A DNA stretch of 64,000 nucleotides from Styela clava (Eukaryota; Chordata; Ascidiacea; Stolidobranchia; Styelidae). Each line of letters begins with the position of its first letter. The first letter of the stretch is position 1. A model generated the notes under the pieces. It was not told the origin of the DNA. It did no database searches and worked only from the letters and a program-made list of their open reading frames with translations. The stretch lies in the NCBI RefSeq assembly GCF_964204865.1, contig NC_135257.1, forward strand, positions 14,592,151 to 14,656,150, in the 5' to 3' direction. Shown piece by piece: positions 34,845 through 46,800 of the stretch. A program made the position numbers and the translations under genes.

Positions 34845-36540
34845 AGCTGAAACGTAGTCATATACACTGCCGCCGACGACGGCTGATGAAGCGTCTTATT
34901 GACTTTTATAGGAAAGTTTATAATGTTCACTGTTTAAATATTCATAATTATGTATTGACCTATCATGCGATACAGGATCTTACACATCGACGGGACTATT
35001 ATTGAGAAATTCAAATCGCTAATTCCTACAATTTAAGTGTAAGTCATGGGTGCAAAGTGCACCACACGAGGCAGATTGAGCTTCAGTCGGGAAGCTGCTT
35101 CGATTTAACATGAAAAAAATCAATTTTCAATTTGGTCTTATTTATTTCGAAAATGTTTGGCATCGCTACTTCACGCGCCATGCTGCCATGCATGCTTTGA
35201 ATTTGACATACAGTTTGATTGAGTCTCATTGTGAAGCATGCTTTATTTTCAGTTTTTGTGATTCCAATTTTTATCATTTGCGGTGTCTTAGTTCCTGGTG
35301 GAGGTTAGAGTTCGTGTTTCTTAGTTCAAAGTTCAATTAATCTAGCTAGAATTTTGCCATTGTTGAGGTAAATTGAATGCTCAATGGACGTGTTTTGCCA
35401 GCGACTGTATCGAATAGCATCTTTGACACTCAATTTCTAAGCATTATGCTAAACTGCATCATTTGCCTGTAGTTTGCCTAGTAGTTCGTTTCTTGTAATC
35501 GTAAATTTTATGAAGCTGTCTTCGAAATCATGTCGAATAAAATTGTTTGTGAACGAAAAAAGTTTCATTTTTTGGTGGTGTAGCGGTTATTCCTTATCCA
35601 ATTTTGTTGCGCCCCTCTGTGACGCGCCTTTTTGTTATCTATTTTAATATCTTGCTATCATTCTGGATAGCATCGTGATATGAAAATCGTCCACAATCGC
35701 AATCAGTTGTTGATTATATATAGGGGCAGCTCGTTTCTCTGACAGTTCATCTTGCATTACGAACTATTTTTTCACAAAAGAAATTAAATCGGCAAACTGA
35801 TTTAGTTTCGTTCAGAACAGCAGCTATTTATAGTCGATTAATGTACTACACTGATTCTCAAAATCTGTTACGAATATAAATGCACCTTATTTTGCAAGTA
35901 TGAAAATTTATCCCAGTTTGTAAACATGATGAAAATATAAAGGTGATATATATATCCTGGTAACGAAGCCATTTCTGAACGATTTGAACTAACGTAACAA
36001 GCTGTCGGCGTTCCGCGCCATCTATTAACATCCCAATGTTAGTAGTCCCAGTGAAAGATGACAAGTTCCAACTTCTCTTCAGCTATTTCTCTTTACAAAT
36101 TGGTTTCGCCATGGTTTGGTGAAGTAGTTTCTAAAAATACAATTTTTTTTATTCGTCCAGCGTGGAGCCTAGATAATTTTTATATGATAATGAGGGAATT
36201 ACAACACAAATATTCGCTAAATTTCGAGCGCATAAATTTGTCTCAAAAACGCAACAGCGAAATCTCATATGTACGATTCAAGAAGTATCATTTAAACGCT
36301 TAACGCTCGGTCACATACATTCTCTCGAAATCTCAAGCACGGTCGCCATTGGATAAAATCACGGCCTGATCATCCAACTTTAACATTTGCCGCCGTCAGC
36401 CGCCTGGATCAGGCGAGCAGTTTTTGAATAGACTTGCCAGCGCACTCTGTCTTACTTTTTGTAGTCTCTGTTTTAAAATATGCGTCGTATATCAGCAATC
36501 TATGGATACATGAAATGCTCAAGTTACGTGTAGCCTAAAG

Positions 36541-36848
36541 CAGGGCTACTCAACTATTTTTACCGAAGATCCGCATACAAAACTTCAAAAATATTTGGGT
36601 CCGGACTTTCCAGAAATTATGTTTAAACACGCATTTCCTCGACAGACTAATGATTATTAGCTATATAAGATTGTTTATTATGGCGTTAGAGTTCTTTTCA
36701 TATATATATTCAAACCTATAAAAGTGATTTTATAAAAGGAAACTTCAAAAGTGGGGCTAATGATCCAAAATAAAGAATTAGTCGGGGTCCGAATCGCATA
36801 CCCGAAAGGTCCGGATTCGGACCGCGGTACGCCAGTCGAGTAGCCCTG
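36541..36848. mobile_element. hAT-type element, 308 bp
   Basis: The ends CAGGGCTACTCAACT and AGTCGAGTAGCCCTG are near-complementary. Flanks are GCCTAAAG (36533-36540) and GCCTAGGG (36849-36856), an 8-bp duplication with two changes. No coding capacity. Confidence 0.8.
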
Positions 36849-37083
36849 GCCTAGGGAACTACTCGTGTAACGGACAATGGAATAGGGGATAGCCAAAAAT
36901 ACGGTAATTCTTTAATTTATGTTAGATGCATTGCGTTAACAGGCTAATTAATACTGTAATATGTTATCTGTACCAGTCCTTGTGTATACCGGTAGCTGTC
37001 TTCCAGTGGAGCAGTAACTGGTTCCGTCGAAGTAGGCATAAGTGAATGGGCGCTTTCATACCTATTTTGTGGATTGTGTAGTC

Positions 37084-37838
37084 CAGGGTCGGCCAACCTT
37101 TTTGGCCGACGGGCCACATTTAGTTTACTTATAATTGCGCGGGCCACTTAACATGGTAATTATTTTCTAGTTTTGCTACTCTGACTAAAAGTTAATGAAA
37201 AAACAAACAAAACCCTCGCATCAAACTTTCTTAATAATATGAACAATAAAAAAATGAAGATACTGTAGAGTCAACAAAGGTATTTCTACGCGTAGATATT
37301 TTGGTGTGAAGTTTGGCAAAATTTCAATATTCGCTGAAATGGACGATGTAGCAATGCGAAGCCAATTTTTTTTATGACTGTCAAAAATTAGTGATCACAC
37401 AGGGGATGCAAAGCGCAAAGCAATCCAAAGTTGTCAACTCATCAATATTTTGCTTCATTGCCAAAACATCAAGGATATCATGCATGCACATACCACGCCT
37501 AAACACACAGCATTGGCAATTATCATTTATGCCCCCAGCAGATTTGACCAAGTAATATTTGGTTGGTGCTACATTTGAACGAGAGACTACGTGATAAAAT
37601 AAAAGAAGATTGTCTCACAGATTAGATAACGTTAAAGAGAGTAGTAGAAGACCCAAGTGTGTAAGCGACTATTTGAGTATCTATATCTTCCAGTTGGTTT
37701 CGATTCAAAATGGCACTCATTGCTCGTTTGAAAGGGCTAGCAGAGCGCCTTTCAAGAAAATGAACAAATTTTTTGTATCAAATCTTTATATTAACTACAT
37801 CACTTGAAAAATGGAGGGCCACGCGTTGGACGACCCTG
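37084..37838. mobile_element. hAT-type element, 755 bp
   Basis: Left end CAGGGTCGGCCAACC, right end GTTGGACGACCCTG. Flanks are GTGTAGTC (37076-37083) and ATGTAGTC (37839-37846), one difference. No intact transposase frame. Confidence 0.8.
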
Positions 37839-37858
37839 ATGTAGTCTATACTCTATAG

Positions 37859-38601
37859 CAGCGTTTCCGAAACTTTTTCGGCCACGGAACACTTACACTT
37901 TTTATCTCGCCTCGCGGAACACTAAAAAATGAAAGGGTAAAATTGATAAAGAAAAACGGTGTAATGTAGCGGTTCCCAATGGGTTCGTCGTGGCGAGTTG
38001 CCAAATGCGCCGCAAAAACCAACAGAATTATGTTGAACATACCTAAAATATGATTGAATATTTTACATATTTCATTTATTATAAATGTTTTATTGTTTCT
38101 CAATTTGAATGCTGCGTATATGAATCAACAAATTCATTTTACCTTTCTATATCGTTTACTTTCTATACGTAGTGTTTGCCTAGATAGAAGTACTTTCTGC
38201 AACTTCGCGAACTGCAGTTTATTTATCTGAATCGAATTTAGCGAACATGAGTAATTTTTTCAGCATTCCAAAGTAAAATCAGACAGAGATGACGGAAGAA
38301 GAGTTGACCATTTGACTTATTCTTAAGACCTACCTGTTTGCCCATAGCAAAACCAAAAGGATTGCTGCAAACTTGATAATGAACTTAACAGTCAAAAAGC
38401 TAGGCCGACGGTTAACGAATATGCCCCTACCCTACCTTAGTTAGTCCGCTTTAGGCCAACGGTGACACGATATTGAACGGTCAGTTGGGCGACAACTTCA
38501 CGATCCCTAGATCGCCATGGCGACCCATTTAGACGTATTTTTGATTTATTTTCCACGGAACACTCGGAAGACGCTCGCGGAACACAGTTTGGGAAACGCT
38601 G
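37859..38601. mobile_element. hAT-type element, 743 bp, perfect 8-bp target duplication
   Basis: Left end CAGCGTTTCCGAAAC, right end GTTTGGGAAACGCTG. CTCTATAG occurs exactly at 37851-37858 and 38602-38609. It starts only 20 bases after the end of the previous element. Inner repeats of GGAACAC lie near both ends. No transposase seen. Confidence 0.88.
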
Positions 38602-40193
38602 CTCTATAGTATACATATGTATCAACTTGTCAACTTTAGCTGGAAAAGACGTGGCACATTCCGATTCAGAGATACAAGAGCTAAAGTACGGTACAAATAA
38701 ATGTTTTTGCGAGTTTTCTTATGAATACTATGATTAGCTAGAAACAGAAATGGTATATTAATGTGATATTTGATTCTGTTTTATTTTATTCTGGCTGTAA
38801 TTGAGGAGAGACAAACACGCAGCTCTTTCTCAACGCCTCTCGATTTCTCGCGTTTTTTTTTATACGCATCAGGAGTCCAGAAGGTCGGAGGTCGATTTGG
38901 AAATTAATAGAAACATTGAAAATTAGCAACAAAGCAATTTTTACTGTTTAATTTCGTCATAATCGCTACTTTTTTTGCCCCCTGAACGTTTTCATATTAC
39001 CGCCTTTGTTCTTGTGCGCAAGTATCAATTCTTGCCGATCGGCGGAGATCGAAGTTTCATATTTCAGTATAACTATATGCGTGCACATCGGCGACAGATG
39101 GTAATGACATTAAGGAGCGATTTTAAATTCCAACTTAATTTTATTCTGATTTTTTATCGACCCAGTTTTAAGCGAATAATATTATCATTATCGAGCCCAC
39201 ATTTATTAAGACGATAATTGAGTTTCTTATGCTTCACACTGGTGTCAGTGTTATTTCCGAAATAAATCAATTAGATACTGTGATTAGATAAATCTGTGAT
39301 TGCGTGAATCCTGAATCTTGATTTAAAAGCTGAAATAAAGGCATTTCCACGTGGTCATTAGGCGAGATGACGATAAACAATTTTGTGCCCAATTGCTTTT
39401 GTGCCTAGTAGAAGGGAAGACGCTGATTAATATTAATCACCTCAAGTTTTAACGTTTTTTTTTTAACAAAACAATACCGCGACCATTATCAGAGCTATAA
39501 TCGTTACCTACAAATTCACAATTTTATTTACGGAATTTGCAAATTCAACACTTGACGATTTTGATGATGCCACGCCCTAATTATTACTACAAGAAAAGCT
39601 TAAAAATGCAACGAATGTAATCAACTCCGATGATGACTCCATTCATGGTCGAGTATAATGTTCACATTTTTGAAACATTATTTGGTCAAGAATGGAATGG
39701 ATCACTAAAAATACACGCCAAGATAAAGTCCATTAAAAGGGAATATGGCCTGTCATTTCTTATCTGGTTACAAGTTTTTTATACCGACTTTCCAAAACTC
39801 TGACTCACCATTTTCAAATCGACGCTATTTATATTATTCGAATGACGTCATAATACTTCGAAAAAGCAATTTTTCGCGGAACACCTGGAGGTCTCTCGCG
39901 GAACACCAGTGTTCCGCGGAACACCGGTTGAAAATCACTGCTATATACCATAGGATTTCAGAGTGGTCCATGCGGGTCTCCTTAAGAGAAACGGTGGGCT
40001 CCGCGAGCTATTCGTATAGTTGTTGAAATACTCACTTTGCTAATTTTGTAACTGTAAGAAGAAGTAACTAACAGTTGAGGTTGCGTGAAACCAACTACCT
40101 TTCCTTGCTCCCTATGCCTTTGCGCAGGTGGATCCGTATGCCTATTACGCAAGGATGCTGTAGCAAGAGTGTAAATGGCTATTCTATTCAAAT

Positions 40194-40331
40194 CAAGAGT
40201 CTTGCTGCACACGAACACAAATATATTTCTGTAACGTTTCGTCTTACCAAGGTCAGAGTAACAAGCTGTCGGTCTCGGTCAGACGAAACGTTACAGAAAT
40301 ATATTTGTGTTCGTGTGCAGCAAGACTCTTG
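40194..40331. repeat. Perfect 51-bp inverted repeat with 36-bp spacer
   Basis: The arm 40194-40244 (starts CAAGAGTCTTGCTGCACACG, ends ACGTTTCGTCT) is exactly the reverse complement of 40281-40331. The similarity continues imperfectly outside. RNA from here would form a long hairpin. The arm sequence resembles a repeat piece at 8143-8190, so this is probably mobile DNA. Confidence 0.9.
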
Positions 40332-40757
40332 AATTGAATGTAAGAAGAAGCATGAGAACCTCTGGTCTATAGGCTACCTAATGAAGTAACGGAATTTCCA
40401 TCGAGTATTGCAAGCGCCAAGCAAGACTATTTTAACTTGAATTCATACCAAGGACGACAACCCAAACTGCTATCGATCAAAATTTTAGCCTTGTTAGTTT
40501 GCGTTCGCTCCAGTGTGTTAAAGAAGCTTGGCGAATGTCAATTTCTCAAGAGGAATGCACACTATCATACCTCCAATTTGGTGCGAAAAAATCTCTCGAA
40601 TATTTACGATATCTATCTATTGAATGTCTTATTACCTAAAAAAATTAGTGCTCTACCAAAACGTTAAATGTTAACGAAGTTCAGCGAATGATTCTCTTGG
40701 TATTTTAAGACTTGAGATCCATAGACAGAACCGTCATTCCTAGTGACGCTACGGTGA

Positions 40758-40763
40758 TTTATT
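40758..40763 (-). terminator. Poly(A) signal of the LDLa-GPCR gene
   Basis: TTTATT on the plus strand (AATAAA on the coding strand), about 130 bases after the proposed stop codon at 40893. Confidence 0.45.
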
Positions 40764-40892
40764 GAAACATTTTGGTGCTCAAAATTTGCTACCTCAATAA
40801 TTATCCACTCCACTTTCGTTCTAGTAACTCTAATTTAGATGACAATTGATCTCTAAACCGATTACAAATACATGTATATTCATGCCTAAATA

Positions 40893-43800
40893 TTAATTAA
40901 GGTGAGGTTGATTAAATTCGATGTTACTTTTACAGCTCCAGTAGTAAGCTGTCCTCGTATTAAAATTGAAAAGAGCATAAGACACCCCACCTTCAACTCT
41001 TGTCGATCTAGTATCCCCAGATGCCATCGGTTGACTTGAATCGCTGTGTAGTTGAGTGCCCTTTTTGCCCTTCGCTTTGTCTGTAAGGTGAAAGATGAGT
41101 TTCTATGAATTCGGTATTAATTCTTATGATGTTATGTATCACAATGTTCCCAATTGCCGTGTATACATGATTTGCCGTATTCGCAGTAAATTTCATGCTT
41201 ATTTTAAAATAATCGTGCAGCATCGGTGGCTGGACATAGTTTCACATGTACGTTCATTCGGAATGATCGGTCGACAGAAAGTTCTCCAAAGTTGCCTTAT
41301 ATACAATGACTGTATAGTTTGACTACGAGACTTACCATGGATACAATGTCCCAGCGTATTTTTATATATCCAAGATCTGGCAGGGTGGGACTTTTCCCAA
41401 ATGTAGTCCGGTGCATCGGAATATAAGAAAGGGTTCAGGGCACTGTTGATTGGAATAATGATCAAACTAACGGGAACGTACGCATCCTTTGATATAGGAA
41501 CGCCTGAAATACAGAAATCAAATGTTAAGTTAGAAACTTATCTTGGCCTAGTTAACTTCAGTATTTTTCAATGAAGTTTGTGAGTCCATATGATACATGC
41601 CCGTAATCTCGTTGTTAATTAGGAAGTAATATTTAATTGCAGTTCAAAATAAGTATGTATGTGAGATTCAATCCACATACTTCACGAGGATGCTAAATTT
41701 CAAATTTGTTGTTTCTTTATTTATAACTTCTTTTATGGAAGATATGACTGGCTTTAACAAAACGTCAGATTAGTTTTAATTTGTCAAAAAGTTTTCATAA
41801 TTGATGTTATTTCAAAATATTCAGTAAAAAAATTGTATTAACTCTTTAAACTCTGAACCCCCAGAACGATGCTACTCTCTCACCCTGACCTCCCACACCG
41901 TCGCATCGATTTGACGCGTTAAAAAATTGTAATATCCCTAATTTTAAATCAAAATAACTTCTAAACCATTAGATATCAGATGGTCTGTAATATATCATAT
42001 AAAAGCTTATCTAGTCTCTTATTTTTAACTGGCATTATTTTTCACGAGATGTTTTGATGAGATGTGTAAGCCTATTTTTAGTCCCATCTACAATTTTTTT
42101 GTATTTTGGTAATATTTAATACATTTCTTAGAAATGTATCATCAATATAAGTACAATTTTGAAAAGTATACAAAATTACCTTTCGGAGAATATACGTATG
42201 ACTTTCTTAACATACGCATAACTCATTTTATTGCAGAATTTGTACTATCGATTTAAATGGTTTGCGAACAAAATTTATCAACTATTTGACGCCAAGTTTG
42301 CGTAAGGACGCAAAGGGCGACGGCGACATTGTCGTGATAATGATAACGTTCATGCGACGTATCGTGCGTAACTCTTTGCGTGAGGTATATTGCGCAATTG
42401 CACATCTGGTCGTTCACAGCTTGAGTGCAGATTGTGGCTTCATTGCATTAGTATCATATCCTCGGCCGCAGATAAAACCCTTTCAGACGAATTTTGATCG
42501 AACATAGTAAAATTGCTAGAATATAAAGGCCATTTTATATACGTTTACTATTTGGATATGGGACGAAAATGAATGACCAAAACGAAATATTTGATCCTCA
42601 TGAATTTATGAGGTTCCGCCGGAAACATCAAGGCTAATTATTCACCGTTGGATATCATGAAGATTGAATAAAAAAAAACTGATAACGGGTACATGGAAGA
42701 CATGGTGGCACCAGTAGCTCACCTGGTCAGTGTTTTACATTTTGCAGCCTCATTAGATTTTCGAAATTACTGCATATACGCTACATTCCTGATATCGCTA
42801 TATTTACAATGGATTTTAAACGAAAGCTTTGTCCAGATGAAATATTGGATAGTATTCATCTATCGGAAGAAGAAAATATGGCACAATAAAACTCAGCAAT
42901 GGCGCTAAACAATGCATCCATCGATATGTTCCATCATTTTGTTTTTAAAAATCCTTATTTTGGCTATTCGTATTTTTCATATCTTTATGCAATTAAAACG
43001 GCAATAACACTGCGTATTGTGTGTTTTAGTCGAACCGATGTAATGCGTAAATTTCCCCGTGTATCGTTTACAAGTCGTTAGTCGCTTCACGAGTACGAAC
43101 TTAAGTAAATGACTTTACGAGCATGCGAGGAAAAGTGTTTCTCGTATGAAACGTAAACGTGCTACGTGCCAACGTAATTGCTTAACGTCGCTGCGTAACG
43201 GCGTAAATGTGTTAGGTCGTTATTTACGTCACCTTGACGTCGCCTCGATCTTGCGACAAACAAAATCACGAATAAAAATGCTTCTAAAATTTGAATGGTG
43301 CAACATAAGTTCAATCTAATGGTATCACTGGAAAGCTATCTTCAAATTCTACAAATTTTGTCGATAATGTACTAGGTTTAATCGAAAACAAATTTAAGTT
43401 TTGTCAATTAGATTTGAGCAATTTTCAGAAGTTTTTTATGCTTTTTAATTTTGCCAATTTTCATAAGATGATCACAATATTTTATCTCAATTTTAAAATT
43501 ATACTTAGTCCTGTAGATTATCTTTCACACGATGTAAAACTTGTCTAAATATAATAAATGGTTCGCGAGATATGAGGTTTCAAAGTTGCATGCCTCTTAC
43601 GGGATGCGAAAGCCGCTAAACCGGCTTTCAGCGTCAGAAGACTTTCTCGGGAAAGCCGGTTTAGCGGCTTTCAGGGTTCAAAGAGTTAACAATAATAGCG
43701 CAATAAATCCACCAAACATGATTTTCACTTACTACATAATATACGTGGTTTTTCTGTCTGTTCACTCTCGTGAAGTGAATATGAAACCCTTCCTACTCTA

Positions 43801-46800
43801 TGCATATAACCAGAGGAGGGATTCAGGGGGTTCTGTTCGGTTCGTATGAAATCGTTCTTGGAATATTTTGATAATCATCGAACCCGTTGTTGTTTTGGAC
43901 TTTAGACGAACGCAGCAAACAGTAACGTGCACCGCAGCTGGTGAGTAGCGTTATAGTTGACTTTCAATATCATGTATTAGATTTTCGAAAAGCGTGTCAT
44001 GTTCAATGCAGTTCACGCAGTGAAATACATTATTAAATATGACGTTTAGGTTGTTCTAAAATCTAATGTTATGTTACGTCTTGTACTGATCAGCGACTCA
44101 TTACAGTATAAGTTCAACAAATTGATATGAAACCTGTAGTTTGTGAGGTCGAAACTGAAGAAAACCGATTCTTAAAATTTTATTATCTAGCTATATGCTA
44201 TGCGGATGGCAAGAAAATGCGGCGTTGCTCGTTTTATGGAAAAATGCTATCTCACCAAAAACCTGTAAAAATCCCATTAGGCAAATTGGCATCCAACAAA
44301 GAAAATCAGTAACGACAATTCGAGTGACTTTTCTCTGCATTCGCCCAGCTCTTTCCGCCATTGTTTCATCACTTACAGCGAAATTCTTTTCTATCGCTTT
44401 TCTAAAACGATATAATCGAATTATAACCGGTATGATCTGCCTATTTTAAATAACAAAAATAAAAAATTATACCTGTATATTTTGATGTATCCAATCAAAA
44501 TGAAGAAAAATGCGATGAAGTTTATGATAATGATGAAAAGCGAGTAAGGCCAAGCAGTGTCCAAATGGCGGTCAGGAAACAACGTGGGAAGGCAAACTCC
44601 GTGGGTTGAATAATATCCAAATCTTCGCTGAACCTTATATTCTGGATTCAAATCCTTGATCTGAGATTCCAACAACGACCATGTTCCAATCGCACTATTG
44701 AAAACAATACAATTTTATTCTCATATTTTTTGAAAAATCAAATTTTGTTTTATTGGCGAGGCGTCGCTGATATCAGCTATTTGAGTCAGCATATCGACGC
44801 CTGAGCAACATCTTTCCAACCGAGAGTACGGAAGTATTGCAACGTTGCACCTGTATTGATAGATACTCTTCCACCTGCCACAATAAGTTAATAGAAGGCC
44901 TACCATATAACTTCGTTCCTAGCAATTGATTGGCAATTATGTATATATATACTGCATGTTATAAAATTGCTTCTTCGCAATATGACTGATAGCTTATTTA
45001 AAACTTACTGCACAGTTGACTCGTCGTCATACTTCTCTTTAGGTATAAGCCATCGAGTCACACTTTTTGCGTCACTTCTGTCAATAGTTGAAAACAATGG
45101 ATTTTTGTCGTACCTGAAATAGTTTAATTATTGTTGTGAAAGTTGATGACTCATTTGTCCTAAAACAGGTAATCGGGATACGATAGTATGTACAAATGAA
45201 ACAGCAAAAATAGAGTAATATATAAATTCACACTCAAACGTGAAATCATCGTTGCTCAACTAAATGGCTCAACTAAAATTTTCATTAAATTCTGATGTAA
45301 AAAGAATGTTTTATATACAAAATCTATATTATCATTCAATATTAGACGACAATATTCAGCTGTCACAAGTACGCTGTCACTCTTTCGAGTAATTAGTTTT
45401 TTTTATTTTTTTTTTGTGCCAAATATAAACAATTATGTTTTTCTTACCAAATACTATCGACAAAAAAGTCCCGAGTGCCAACAGCAATAGGAATCAATCC
45501 AAGCATTATTGAAAAAGTCCATGAAAATGCGATCATGAATAAAACCAATTTCATCGTTGTACTTTTTGCATAAGGACTGTTGAGAATCAAAAAGACATGA
45601 TTGATCACGTAGCAATCACATAAGCCAAGTAGCGTTTTTTATCATATTCGTCTCAGCTATTTATAGGAATATCTCATTTATTTTATACCTTAACACGTAC
45701 CCCTTTCTATGTACAAGTCGATGGTGAATTGATCAAAGCAATGAAAATCTGAAACAATCTCCCCCGGAGTATGAGCCAGGCATAGGGATTTTAGGTTAGG
45801 GGTTTATTCTGAAAACAACTATATGGAACTGGCTGTATCACAGTTTTTATACGGGTTAAATATTCATCTAATTTTGCAGTATAATATTTTCTTAACTGTT
45901 AACTTGTTTTGTGCTAGCATCGTGTGTTCAAAACGCGAGTTTTCAATAGTCTCGAGGGTTTAAAAACCGAAAAATTGCCATGCATTTTACAGAAAAATGT
46001 TTTTTTTTTACATTTCAAAAGGCGGTTCCGCCCCTAAACCCCAATATTGACTATGTCCCTGTATATCAAAGGCATTTTTTGTAGTACGTTTAAAAATGAA
46101 TAACACGTTGTCATTACCGGAGTACAGATTTCAATCGGTATCCTGTGATAATGGTCAGCGTGAATACAGAATTTTCTGATCCAATCAAAAGTAATGCTCC
46201 AAGACCAGAACATGTAGGCCCACTTCTCCATTCCCGGTCTGTACGACAGTAGCCTTTCGTTATTGTCGCATTCTTAATACACACCGATAGTGTATATATC
46301 TGTCAAGCAAAAGTTTTCGGTTAACATTTCACCCAAATACGGCATAGTCTATTACTTTTAACTGTGATTTGGGGGAGTTCAAATGTTTGTTCAAATTACT
46401 TCAAAAATATTATATGTAAAATACTATGCTATTCTACTTTTTAGTTTTTAAACTCAGCTGCCAAAGTTTGACGACACACGATGAAGCAACCCTTCGTTTG
46501 TAAGTATCTCAATAGGTTTCCAAAGTCAACAAATTCTATATTCATCAAATGATAGAACCGTCACACAAAGCAATTGCGCGTTTCCGTTCACTTGGTTAGT
46601 AGTATTTTTTATTATTAATTTTTTCTTGATTATTTACTCACCCCTACGAGTAAATCTGATATCGACAGATTGAATATCAAGGTTTTATTGATTAATTCAT
46701 TCTTCGAAAGTTGCCTTCTTGGAAAGAAAATATTACGGATGGATCTGCCAGCAACGATTAAATTTCCAACAAGTGCAACTAAACCTGCATGGATAAAAAC

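Larger units (their letters stand above)
34850..40750. other. Gene-poor stretch filled with transposon remnants
   Basis: Between the end of CRELD and the 3' end of the GPCR gene I find no supported exon. It holds three hAT-type elements with target duplications (36541-36848, 37084-37838 and 37859-38601), a solo hAT right end near 39880-39945 (CGCGGAACACC..., CACTGCTATA) and the 51-bp inverted repeat at 40194-40331. Confidence 0.6.

Noticed and set aside
39880..39945. hAT-like right end with GCGGAACACC repeats
   Set aside because: No left end or target duplication could be matched, so it is only mentioned as a remnant within the transposon-rich stretch.
42262..42507. 81-codon frame inside the TTAA-flanked element as a transposase fragment
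   Set aside because: No DDE-type motif or recognisable piggyBac similarity in the translation.
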